A stretch of DNA of 64,000 nt from Ectocarpus siliculosus. Lineage: Eukaryota; Sar; Phaeophyceae; Ectocarpales; Ectocarpaceae. Of the stretch, positions 10,821 to 21,514 are shown in pieces (positions within the stretch are counted from its first letter, which is position 1; every line of letters begins with the position of its first letter). The notes under the pieces were generated by a model that saw nothing but the letters and a program-made list of their open reading frames with translations, ran no database searches and was not told the origin of the DNA. The stretch lies in the NCBI GenBank assembly GCA_000310025.1, contig FN649757.1:561138-625137 (forward strand), read 5' to 3'. Both the position numbers and the translations under genes were made by a program.

Positions 10821-13175
10821 TTATTGGTAGTATATTATTTGTAGGAGGGCATACTGAGTAGTTTGGAAGAGGAATGAAACATGCGACTTATGACACACCT
10901 TTTGGTCTTCAGCCTCGCGGCCGACTGCGTTGACGGTGACACGGTCTACGTCGTCTGCGTTGCACATGCCGCACTTGCGCTTGTCGGCATCGTTTGGGAT
11001 GCATTCCGTAGCGTTGACGTGGTTATAGCGGCGGTTGCTGCCTTCGTCGTTTCGCGGCCGGCAGGCGGTGTGCGGGGCCATGGGCAGTTGGCATAATTCG
11101 CACGTGAGGGGAGCCTTCTCGGGACGTTGCCCTTCCTTGGCCGTTTGAGCTACAAAGAGGTAGCATGGTTTGGGGCACCTGAAGGAGCAGGGACAGGTTA
11201 TGATGAATGTTAGAGATGGTCGATCCCAACGGGCGCTCTGCTTGTTGCATGTTGATGTATGGATGAAGTCTCCCACCCAAAGGCCGCTTGCCAACGCAGC
11301 GTGTGGCATTGTTTTGCGCTTCAAATCTCGAAGGCAACCGTTGCAGATTCGAAGATGGTGAGGGTGCTCGAGTTGAAATCCTTCTCTTGCCAAGACAAGT
11401 ACATTGAGACAACTTGTCGTGTCCCCGGGGTAGTTCTTGAAGTTGGCCATAATCTCCGGGTGAGCTGAAAGATTTTCTCCCGCGCCCAAAATAGAATGAT
11501 TAGGAATGCTCTGGGCTGATACCATGGTAATGTCCACACGTCGGCACAGGCAGTCACAAACGGCACACGAAGTGCTGGGAATACAAATGCGGCCGGCATC
11601 AAAAATGTTAAGGAAATAATTGTCGAAATGAGGGTATATTGATTTATTTGGGAACGAGTGTCGAATGAAATGGTCTGCTGGTGGGGGTAACAGAGGACAA
11701 TCGGGGACTAAATAATACGAAATCCAAGTAAACACTTTTCACCTGTGTGGTATGTTGTCGGCCATATGCTTATGGAAGTCAGCAATAGACTTGAACAGCA
11801 TCGAAGTGCCGAGAACGTTTTCCGTCAACGGGGGGTGATCTTGCCCGTCCAAGATTCCTGCAGGGTGGTCGAAAGCTATTACAGGTGGGTTGGTGACCGT
11901 GGGCGCGTACGAGTGCCTGGGACGAAGGGAGCATGCAGACATTGATGCGTCAAGTAGAAGTACTACATACAGATCATCGATGCTAAACGCATTGCATGAA
12001 CGTTCCAGCTGCTCCGGAGTACTTGATAGACTCACGTGTTGAAAATGGGCTGTTCCTGCCTGGCTTTCTCCCTGGATCGAGCCCTAGCCGCTGCCGACGT
12101 CGCTTTTGCTTCCGCGGCTTGTTGATTCTGCTGATAGTTGTGTTGCGAACGAGCTGTAGTAGCCGCTGATTTTTCTCTTGCTTGTCTGATATCCTGCTGG
12201 GCTTTTGTGGAACGAGCAGAGGCAGCTGCCGACGTCGCTTTTGCCTCCGCGTCTTTCGCCCTTGCTTGTCTAATCTCTTGCTGGGCCTTTTTGGAACGAC
12301 CGGAGGCCGCTGCCGACTTTGCTTTTGCCTCCGCGGCACTCGCCCTTGCTTGTCTAGTTTCCTGCTGGGCTTTTGTGGAACGAGCAGAGGCCGCTGCCGG
12401 CGTCGCTTTTGCCTCCGCGACTTGTCGGTTCTGCTTCTTGATGTGTCTCGAACGAGCTGTTGCCGCCGCTGATGTCGCTTTCGCTCGTCTATTCTCCTGT
12501 TCGGCTCTCTCTTTTGCTTTCGCCGCTTCTCGCGATTGAGCTGCAGGTTCTGTCTCCAACGAGCTGTAGCCACTGCTGATTGCGCTTTTTGCCTCGGCGG
12601 CTTGTCGATTCTGCTGTTGGTTTCGTCTTGAACGAGCTTTTCTAGCCGCTGATCATGCTGCTGCTGCTGCTGCTGCTGCCGTCGTCGATGTTGTCTTCGT
12701 TGTTTTGGTTTTTTCCCGTAATGCTGCGCTTTTGCTTCCGCCCTTGCGTATTCCGCTGCACCAGTCGCCGCTCTGTGGGCGGCCTTTTGAGCCGTCGCGG
12801 AAGGGAAAGTGTTTTTCGTGCTGCGGCTGCGGGCTCGCCGCTGGCATCGTGTGCTGCGCGAGCTTCCGCCGCAATCTCCCCCGTGATTTCTCGATCGGCT
12901 TGTTGTTTCCATGTCCATGCTTCTTCCGTGACCTCTTGTGTCTCTAGCGATGCTGCTGCTTTTGAAGCCTTCGCTTTAGCCCTCGCTCTTTCTCGTAGAG
13001 CACGGTCATCCGCCCTCTTCCTACCGCGCTTGGCCTTGAAGGCTTGTCGTCTTTGAAATTTAATGTCCCGGACAACTTTAGCATGGTGAGTAGTGTGGAA
13101 TGTTGTGTCTGGGGCCGGTGCTGCTGTTGTCTTGTCCGAAAAGAGGAAAAACGGGCAGAGCACCCATACATACAT
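10821..13175 (-). pseudogene. Helitron-like (DUF6570-type) gene with Ala/Arg-rich repeat N-terminus, fragmented
   Basis: Several minus-strand segments appear to form one degraded gene. From about 13.1 to 12.04 kb the reading is rich in A, R, K, Q and E, spread over three frames that change within a CAG run (about 12655-12678). The third frame (to 12032) contains a 28-residue repeat. Segment 12035-11739 follows. ORF 11735-10821 (304 aa) has a CxxC pair, then ICNGCLRDLKRKTMPHAALASGLW, broken here as ICNGCLRDLK and ALASGLWVG. This resembles DUF6570, which is found with Helitron/PIF1-helicase proteins and often follows such arginine/alanine repeats. The rest of DUF6570 and the helicase are missing. 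The C-terminal part is cysteine-rich and unidentified. Family membership is inferred from a remembered pattern. Confidence 0.45.
12060..12560 (-). repeat. 84-bp coding tandem repeat (28-aa Ala/Lys/Arg/Gln unit)
   Basis: On the minus strand the unit reads approximately AEAKATSAAASARSTKAQQ plus nine more residues ending near IRQARAKD. Two units are nearly perfect at about 12210-12375, with degenerate units on both sides. The composition predicts a charged helix. Substitutions among units largely keep residue class, so the repeat was probably translated when it expanded. Confidence 0.65.
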
Positions 13176-13437
13176 ACAAGTAGGGCAATTTTTTTGTAAG
13201 ACACGGAAGAACTTCCAACAATTGTCTATGTTTTAGAGGGGTAGAGCCGGGTAGATGCCTGACTCCCACCAATCACCCGTCGAGTTTGTAAGACATTTTG
13301 TAAGGCAGAGACAGATGATTGGGCGATGGGCACGACGCTCTCGGCAGAATCACTGAAATCCTCTCGCACAGCAGCACCATACACATCACGTACATCACGT
13401 AGACAACATGCGATACAACCAGCACAGCAGTATATGG

Positions 13438-13960
13438 ACTGCTGTAGGCCAAGGGCAGCCAAAGGCATACATCATGGGAGGCGTTGGGTTGGACTCTTGC
13501 GGCCCGTTGCCTGCTGTCGGCAGCACAAGCGAGTGACGACGCAAGTCAACCCGCCGTCCGTCTGCATCACACCCTCAACCACCTACCGATCTTTGGAGCT
13601 TCCCGCACAGACGTATCCCCACAACAGAGAAACCGAGGCCTACACACTGCTGTAGACCAAGGCCGGCCAAAGGCACACATCATGGCTGGCGTCGGAAGCT
13701 ATTTTTAGACCCCGAGGCTTACTGCTGCTATAGCAGCGTAAGCGAGGGAACATGCGAGTGCACACAAGTGAGGTCTTTCTTTGTCTGCTGTCTCTTCGTC
13801 TGCCGGCCGATCTTTGCTTCCACAACAGATGCACCCCAGAAACAGAGACAAGTGAGACGTACACAGCGCTGTAAGCCATGGGCGGCCAAATACGCACGTC
13901 GTGGGAGGGGTCGGGCCCAATTTTTCGAGCCTGTTGCCCTCTGCTAGTAGCGAAAGCGAA
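13438..13960. repeat. Degenerate tandem array, period about 210-218 bp
   Basis: Three copies start near 13438, 13647 and 13865. Each opens with a CTGCTGTA-type motif, then CCAAGG..GGCCAAA, then a run containing GTAGCGAAAGC or similar. No gene is apparent; short ORFs in several frames are by-products of the array. Confidence 0.6.
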
Positions 13961-14022
13961 GAAAGCAAGTGCGCACCCGTGCACAGCAGCAGCAAGCAGC
14001 AGCGCCGGCAGCAACAACAGCA

Positions 14023-14055
14023 CAAGCAGCAGCAGCAGCAGCAGCAGCTGCTGCA
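14023..14055. repeat. CAG/CTG trinucleotide microsatellite
   Basis: An uninterrupted run of about eight CAG units lies in the middle of CAG-rich DNA (about 13980-14060). Short antisense ORFs with leucine runs are artefacts of this repeat. Confidence 0.8.
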
Positions 14056-14289
14056 CTGCTGTCGCTGAGCTGATGATGATGAGAGCTAAACATCTCTCCC
14101 ATTCATCCCCTGACTGACTGGTGGTATCTGGTGAGGTGTGAGCGTGCGCACTGGTGACCTACGTGGTGGCGTAGGCTCCATCCATATCTATCTACGCTTG
14201 CTTTGATGTCTCTCTCCGACCCTTCTTTTCGCGCTTCGCGCGAAATTATTTAATTTTTTTTGTTGGGCCCCTATCTATCTATGTATGGG

Positions 14290-15290
14290 AGGTGAGCCGG
14301 AAAACGCGAGAAATGACGCTTTTTTTTGTGCATGTTGGCGCAGACAAAAAAAACAAACGGTGAGTTTAGAACGCGTGACACATGAAGGCCGTTGTTGGTG
14401 TTGTTTTGCTCCTTGCTGACACCAGCGTGTCGACACCCCAGTGTGTGGCAGCACACAGCAGTCAGTGTGTGAGCACACAGCAGTGTGGGAGCACACAGCA
14501 CACACAGCTAGCTGTACATTAGTGTGCAATGTTGTTTGTTGTCTGGTGGCAGGCACTGGGGTCGCTGCCATCATCGCGACAAGCTTTCATCCAGACCCAC
14601 GCCTGCATGTACAGCAGTACTACTGCTGCTGTGTTGCAGCGAGATTGCACGCTACATGGTGGGAGACAGCAGTCAGTGTAGGACGCACGACATCTTGTCG
14701 GAGCACATAACAGTGGACACAGTGGACACACGCAGCAGTAGTGGTGAATGTTGTGCCTGGGGCCGGTGCTGCTGTATGTAGTTTTGTCCGAAAAGATTGT
14801 GCATGATGTTGGCGCAGACCAAAACGGTGAGTTTAGAACGCGTGACACAGTCGACACCCCAGTGTGTGGCAGCACACAGCAGTCAGTGTGTGAGCACACA
14901 GCAGTGTGGGAGCACACAGCACACACAGCTATACATTAGTGTGCAATGTTGTTTGTTCTGGTGGCGGAGGCGCTGGGGTCGCTGCCATCATCGCGACAAG
15001 CTTTCATCCAGACCCACGCCTGCATACAGCAGTACTGCTGCTGCTGCTGTGTTGCAGCGAGATTGCACGCTACATGGTGGGAGACAGCAGTCAGTGTAGG
15101 ACGCACAACATCTTGTGGGAGCACATAACAGCAGTGGACACGCACAGCAGCAGCAGTGGTGAATGTTGTGTCCCAGATGGGCGGCTTGTGTAGTTAGTTC
15201 TATCTGAAAAGAGGAAAACGCGAGGAATGACGCTTTTGTGCAAGTTGGCGCAGACCAAAACAGTGAGTTTAGAACGCTTGACATATACAT
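14290..15290. repeat. Tandem array, about 421-bp unit, 2 to 2.4 copies
   Basis: The motif CGACACCCCAGTGTGTGGCA occurs at 14431 and 14852. The intervening sequence repeats closely: AGCACACAGCAG motifs, a CATCATCGCGACAAGCTTTC block, a TACTGCTGCTG run and a GAGTTTAGAACGC end. A partial unit precedes 14431. Related sequence also occurs at about 13080-13150 beside the Helitron-like gene. It appears non-coding. Confidence 0.7.
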
Positions 15291-15399
15291 ATATAAACGA
15301 TTCCAATTCCGTGACCCTCAAGCAAGAAATGTAACATATTTAATTCGAATACAGTATCGACATTTCGGACAGGATTTCTGTATTGCTTTTCTCGTTTTT

Positions 15400-15684
15400 T
15401 TTTGTTTTTGTGCCGTTTGCTCCAGCCGGTGGTCACGCAGCAGGGCCCCTCTCTGTCCTCCCCTCCTGCGGTACTTTGCCTTCGATTTTTGATGCGAGAA
15501 GAGTGCAGCACTCTCTTCCCTCTGTGTACACACGAACTAGCGCTATCCACTGGGCCAGGAGAGCGGAAGCGAGAGAAAAACTCACTTTGCAAGAAAAGCT
15601 CGCTTACGCCGGGATTCGAACCCCTGACCTGACCTCTTCTAGAAGGTTTTGAGGATACCAACTAGACCACCGGGGCGACCGGCT
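15400..15684 (-). mobile_element. tRNA-derived SINE, copy 1
   Basis: Read on the minus strand from 15684, the element starts AGCCGGTCGCCCCGGTGGTC, containing a pol III A-box-like TGGTCTAGTTGG. About 35-40 bp later comes a B-box GGTTCGAATCC. A body follows that matches the plus-strand copy at 26631, through TTTTTCTCTCGCTTCC and ATCAAAAATCGAAGGCAAAG segments, to an A-rich tail. The tRNA-like head does not fold into a full cloverleaf, so it is not a tRNA gene. It lies in intron 1 of gene A. Confidence 0.75.
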
Positions 15685-15990
15685 TGGGATTGCGCTGGCT
15701 GAAAACCCAATTATACCCAAGGGGTACGCCAACATACATGTACTGCTGTAGTAGTACTGTCTTTTGCGGTCCCAACCTTCATGTAGGTGGGCTGGAACGC
15801 TGAAATCCACATACATCCGGTAGCGGGGGCTTGGATGGACTGTAAGCACAACATGTGTTTACCATCAGTGATCTCACATACACCAGGAAGATCCTAAACT
15901 ATACTTCGAGGTACGAAGTACTTCTTTTTTTTCTCTGCGGCTGATCCACCAACTGAACCAACCACAGGCACATGATAAGTGCCGACATAC

Positions 15991-16064
15991 CTGCACGGAG
16001 TTGCACCATCGCACTTCTTCCTGTGTAAGCTGCACCTGTCGCAGCTCTTTCGTAGATCATACAT
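15991..16064 (-). CDS. Zn2Cys6 gene A, proposed first exon (zinc-cluster cysteines 1-4)
   Basis: The minus strand reads ATG then MYDLRKSCDRCSLHRKKC and DGATPC, ending AG before a GTATGT donor. This gives C-X2-C-X6-C-X5-C, the first four cysteines of a Zn2Cys6 cluster, leaving phase 2. Exon 2 at 8065 enters in phase 2 and supplies the last two cysteines. Linking it to gene A implies an intron of nearly 8 kb filled with repeats. That link rests on phase, subfamily (same MYDLRKSC start as copy D) and strand. It could also be a separate orphan exon. Confidence 0.65.
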
Positions 16065-16462
16065 GGTGGGAAGAAGAGTAATTCTACCTTTGCAGAGCGA
16101 GAGAGGCGCGCCCCGCGCGGGCCGCGGATTCCATCGGGGTTGTTCCGACTTCCTGGTCGTTTCGGAGAAACATGTATGGAGGCGTTTTCGAACTCCTGGG
16201 TGCTTGTCCTGCATGCGCCACTGTGGGAATACTGGATGCGTGGGTAAGCTTGGGACGCGTGGGAGCACCTGAGTGCCCTGGCGTGCCTTGCAGCGACCGG
16301 TCACATGCCTCGCTCAAACGAAGGGACACCGAAATTCAGATTAAACCCTGAGGCAAGTCGTCTCCTGAAGAGGTGCTCAGGAGATGAGATGACTGCATAA
16401 TAATATATCTCCGTGGTACATACCCCCTCTTTTTTTTTTCACGAACAATGTATTGGTCGTTA

Positions 16463-17700
16463 GGGCGTGTATTAACGAAGTGCCGAAAATCAAAATCCAA
16501 ATGGGCGCAAAATCAAAATCAAAATGCGTTATCGTGGAAAACTGAAAAAAGAGGGTCGTGTAGGTTAACGAGGATAGGAGACAGATGAGGCAAAAAATCA
16601 AAAAGACCTGGCACCAGGGGAAGAGCCAGCAACGCAGCGGTGATTTTTCTAGGGTGCGTTTTACGCTGTTCTGTTCACGTGTTAGCCGATATCTCGCCAA
16701 ATACTTAACAAGTTGCCTCAAGAAAGGTATCCGGAAAGAGCTGGAAACATGGGCTGTTGGGCAATGCCAAGGTTTGGGGCCGTGAGGTGCCGAATGCGCC
16801 GTAAAAAAAAGGTTGTGTTGAAGCAAAAATGCCAACGGTTGCGAGCGGTCACTTCAAGTTGGGTGTTTTGGGCCGCCACGGGTTGTGATATCCACCAATA
16901 ACTTCCCGAAGAAGGAAGCAACAGCAACAGCAACGCCACGCGGCAGGAGGTACGTCTCTTCTCCATCTTTCAAGCCCAAGGTCTGCTACCGTGGAGTATC
17001 GTGCGTGTAGGGAAAAAAGTTTTGGTTGACCCTAAAAAATCCACGTCAGAGAGCGGATAGTTCAAGTTCGCGCCGAATGTCTGCTCACAGTTTAGTTTTT
17101 CAGCGATAACTCTTCGAAGGAGGAAGCAACAGCATTAACAATGCCACGCGACGGGAGGTAGCTTTACCCACCATCTGCCTCGTACAAGGTTAGATGCCTT
17201 GGGGTATCGCGAGTGTGGAGAAAAAAGGTTGCAACTACCCTCTCCCGCACGGAACAGCCCGAAAAAGCCGCGCAACCCTGTTCTGATCGTCAGTCCGTTC
17301 ACCGCTTGTCACGATCGGCATTTTCTCCTCGAGTACCCAACGAGCCGGCCCGTTTTGTGGCTTGCCGGCGAGCAGAGTCTTCTGGCTACAAATAATGGCC
17401 ATGTTGTCGGTGGTAGGTTGCCGATAGCCCCTCTATAAGCAGTGTGCGGCAGGTCGTGTCGTACACTTGCTTTGCAGCGGCCTCGCGGCAGGTGCTCCAA
17501 GCCTTCGAAGTCTTGAACTCCTCTCCTCTTTGATATTGATTTTGATAAAAAAAGTCCCCCGGGGACTTCTTCCCAGACAGAGGAACTTCTCAAAAATCAA
17601 AGGGCGTCGTCAGGAGGTAGCAGATATTCGACCAATCAGATCTCGATTTTGATTTTGATATTTTCGATTTTGATTTTCGGCACTTCGTTAATACACGCCC
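16463..17700. mobile_element. Non-autonomous PIF/Harbinger-like element
   Basis: Terminal inverted repeats begin GGGCGTGTATTAACGAAGTG and are identical for about 35 bp at both ends. They are flanked by TTA on each side (16460-16462 and 17701-17703), the 3-bp target duplication typical of PIF/Harbinger. AAAATC-rich repeats lie just inside both ends. The interior has a direct duplication of about 205 bp but no recognisable transposase. The superfamily is inferred from ends and target duplication. Confidence 0.68.
16890..17240. repeat. About 205-bp direct duplication inside the Harbinger-like element
   Basis: Blocks starting near 16900 and 17105 share CGAAG.AGGAAGCAACAGCA, a GCCACGCG.C.GGAGGTA segment and a GGTATCG..GTGTGGAGAAA-type end. 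It appears to be an internal tandem duplication of the element. Confidence 0.55.
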
Positions 17701-17782
17701 TTATGGGACGGCAATCACTGTGAACCTCGAGAGCAGTCGTATCTCTCCGGCTTCTGTCGCTACCGTCCGTAGCCAGCGCGCC

Positions 17783-17860
17783 ATGTATGATCTGTGCAAG
17801 AAAGAGCTGCGAGAGGTGCAGCTCGCAAAAAAAGAAGTGCGACGGTGAAACTCCATGCAG
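17783..17860 (+). pseudogene. Orphan Zn2Cys6 first exon, copy E
   Basis: The plus strand starts ATGTATGATCT like the first exons of copies A and D. A 4-nt net insertion then shifts the frame before SCERCSSQKKKCDGETPC, which keeps C-X2-C-X6-C-X5-C. The expected donor at the end is changed to AGTGAT. No partner exon 2 was found downstream. It is best read as a broken exon left from another family member. Confidence 0.6.
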
Positions 17861-19285
17861 TGATGTCTATGCGGTATGCTAGGCTATGAAGTCTACAGCA
17901 GCAAGGTATGTGTGGGGTTACCTAGATTTGGCGAGAGATGCGAGAGATGCGCGAAAGATGCGTCATCTGTCTCTTCAAACCAATCGGATATTAATCGACG
18001 TCGTTCCCAGATAGGTCCGCACTGCGGCTGCCTTATGTGATGCTTGGTGTCGAGGACATACCGTGAGAAAGGGCAAGCGTTGTACGATACGGGTTGTGAG
18101 AGACGCGAGAGCTGGCCTGCAGTGTATGCATGTGTAAGCGGTTCAGTTTGTTGATGTCCTGGCTCTTCGATAAGCTCACTGACTGGCTCTCCTACTGCTG
18201 AAGTCTACGGCACTCCATGTCATTACAGCTTGTGTCTACAAAAAGTCAGACTTCGGTACGTATGGTTTTCCCTGTTGAAAGTGCCCTTGACCGAGGTAAA
18301 AGTGTCAGCAGGGGATGATACGTCACCATCCCCGGTGTCAACAGAAGACGTGCAATAATACATACCTCAAACGATGCGCCTTTAACAAGGGAGTACAGGA
18401 GCATGAACGTACAGCATGGACAGGCCGCAGAACCGGGGGGTGCCGCCGAAAATGTATTGTATTATTATTCCTCAATATACTGCGCACGAATCAAGCGTTT
18501 GCTTGCTCAATGCGAAGACATACTTGCACCACAGTACTTCCCCGCTATCCAACCTACACTACGAGCGGTCAGCTACAACGCAGTCGTGGTCCCGGCTTCG
18601 CGGCCCAGGTGTGCTTATTTTTCCTGATTACATGTCAAAAATTGTTATAACCGCTATTGGGGGGGGCATTGACGCTAAACGGATTGGCAGTTTATATATG
18701 GTAGTGCGACCACGGAGATGCAGCCGTGTCACGAGATATCGGAACACAAATATATACACTTGGAGCTCTGGAGCCCCCTATGACTGCACGAGAATTGCGA
18801 TTTTTCGCGGTAACGTTTTGTACGGTAATGGGGAAAGCTCAATTTGTTCGTTAACGGTTTGGGCGTTGTTGGTATTTCTCATTTTTCACGGGATCACGGG
18901 AAACGGTAACTACTGTACCGTGGTCTTCCCGCACCAAAATTACCGCGGAGAAGTTAACGAAGACAGCCCTAGAAGTTAGTGACGGCTGCCCATGTTGCTG
19001 CCGCCACCAAACGCATGTATGCATTCTTTGCACAGAGCCTGAAGTGGCTCTTCTTTACGTGTTAAGGGTGGCGTACCGATCTTGCTTGGTGACGCTTGCC
19101 AGCCTGCCTCGGATCATTCGACGTAACGTTTCGGTGGTGGTGTCTACCACGCCCTACGGGTATGGGCACTCTAACAAACTCGCGCTCTTCCATCTCGGAC
19201 ATGTCTTGGGCGATGGCGTAGAGTGCGAGCACAGAGAGCGTCGTCGGTGGGCCAATCAGTTTCAGTTATTCGGTGCAGGACACAC
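17861..19285. other. No gene recognised
   Basis: Exons 9-13 of copy B would be expected on the minus strand here but no similarity to those of copy C was seen. The largest ORF (18416-18979, plus) has no domain, no paralogue and unremarkable composition. Confidence 0.4.
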
Positions 19286-19396
19286 CTGCGGAGGATGTTG
19301 ACGCCGTGCGCCCAACGGCTCGATATCCGTTGGGCCTGCATTCATTCCCCGAGTACACCTTGACGGTCTGCTTGTGGTTCACGATCTCGGCGATCC

Positions 19397-20583
19397 CTGA
19401 CCACATGCATGCGTGTATACGAGAGTTCAGCAGGCGAACTACTGGAACACAATGCAGGGCAAAGCACAAGCGTGGTCGGAGGCGGAAACAACGCGAAACA
19501 GTGTTGCTCGTCTCAAATTCATGGAAGCTCCATGGAAATTGAACGGTACAGATTGGTCACACACACCGGAAGTCACCACCGGGTCATTCTGGAGGTGACC
19601 AAAAGTTTGGCGGCGTCGGACGGCTGAACCACGTGGCATGAGGAAGTAAGAAGAAGCAACCAGCTCGTGCCTTGATAGGGAGACAAACATCTGGATGGTT
19701 GTCCACAACGCTCACAATTCTGCAGATACCAAGCGCATCAATCCACCTGTGAGTGCAATGAGAGTTCTGAGAGGACCTGTCGAGATTATCTCGAACAATG
19801 GCCTTGAAGAATCCCACCAACCAATGGTATTCACGTTAGAGGTGGTGCGCTGACCGGACGCAGGACGTAAACGGTCTCAACACAGTGTTGGGATGTCGTT
19901 CATGTTTTACGTCTACGCACACAAACTTTCCTGCCCTCAATAACATGTTGTCCCCCAACACGCGGGCAGCTCACACACACACACACACATGCTTCGACCT
20001 CAACCCCTGGTCACCTCCAGCAGCGCGGCTACAGCTCACGCCTTCGGCAACCCTGGTACTCTTTCACGCCGGCGTGCCTGAGTTCTTACTCGTGCCGAAT
20101 ACACACACACCCGCACACACAAACACGATCGACACCGATGGGTGGATGGGACCATCGATTCCTGGTGGATCGCGACGGTACCCCGAAACGTGTGTATGTC
20201 TGGGTGCCGCTGTGGGTGAGAAACCCATCCATTCTGTCCGCTGATCACGACGGAAACCCGCTGCAACTTGAAGCGTAGCCAATGTTTACCGTCGCGCCCC
20301 GCCTACAGAATACAACGCATACGCATACAGGAATGGCAAATCTGTCCTGCGATACTCATTGGTGCAGTGGCGCATTGTACTTGGCAAACCCCAGAGGCAT
20401 CTTGGTGCTGCTGCTGATGTTTATGGGAAGTGTTGGCGAAGATAGCTAACGGATCTGCGTTCCTGTATATGTCCTCTTCGGGGAGATAGCGGTCGTCGGT
20501 TTCATTGAACCAGTTTCGCCGGGCAGGGAAAGGAGCTCTAGCATCAGCTACACTCCAACCGAAGGCAATGGCGTCACACTCAC
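19397..20583. other. Presumed intron 7 of copy B
   Basis: This lies between exons 8 and 7 of copy B. It contains a short CA run at about 19972-19990 and another near 20100. No other feature was recognised. Confidence 0.4.
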
Positions 20584-21514
20584 CGCTGGCAGCATGTCGG
20601 TTGACCCTTGCTCGATGGCAGCAGTCAAAAGGAGTCTGAAAGCTCCAGGTACTTTAAACTTCCCCCTGCACCAGAGAAATACATTCGTAGACGGCGAAGA
20701 TTTGACGCAGGTGGGTCAATGGATGATATCCGGTGGGAGTATTCCGTTTCCACACTTTAACGTGTCGTTGACGATAGAAATTTGTCAAGAGATTGGGTCT
20801 ATCGACAGGCAAGAGAAGCTTCTCCTCGTGTGCATACCCGGGCACACCGAGCAAGGATGCCGTAACTCCCACCGGAGTCGTGCTCACCGTGTCTCCCATG
20901 AAACCGTACAAGTATCCCAGGATCGCCCACGCCCTAATTTAATGTTGACGCGAGGACGGGACACGAGATGGGCTAACGATGTGAGGGGTCGAGCGAGAAG
21001 CACCACCGTAGGCCGTGTAGGAGCCCATACACTCTGGAGTGAGGTTGAACTCTGGATATGCTCAGAGGTATCACGACTATCAACGACACAAGGGTGGCAT
21101 CCGAACGGTACGATTTCAGAATTTCCGGACTCGTATCTGTCGGCATTGTTCACGTCACTGATCTGCAGATGCCGAGCCTTACAAAACCAGCGTGTGTGTG
21201 TTAGTGTTGGATATCGTATCGAAAAATTCGATATATCGTATCGTAATATCGTATCGTCTATCGTATCGCTGGGTTTAGGGCCTTACGATACGATACGGTA
21301 TTTCGATACGATACGATAATTCGATAAAACCACCCACGGAACCCCCTGGTATGCAGAACTTACACACGAAACCCCCGCGGCGTGCCTGCGTGCCTGCGCT
21401 GCCTTGTGGTCTGCGCTGCAGGAACACAACTAGCTAAACACAACGTACTCACGCGCGCACACACAGCAGTAGCCTTACACAGTACACAACTTGTTTCTGC
21501 TGCCCTGCGGTGGC

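Noticed and set aside
12138..13056. Plus-strand ORFs over the Ala/Arg repeat region
   Set aside because: They mirror the minus-strand repeat; the minus frames show the charged repeat pattern and continue into cysteine motifs.
13438..15290. CRISPR-like array
   Set aside because: Units are about 210 and 421 bp with no short repeat/unique spacer alternation, and the genome is eukaryotic.
18416..18979. 187-codon plus-strand ORF
   Set aside because: Composition looks random, there are no motifs, and no paralogue; kept as unexplained DNA.
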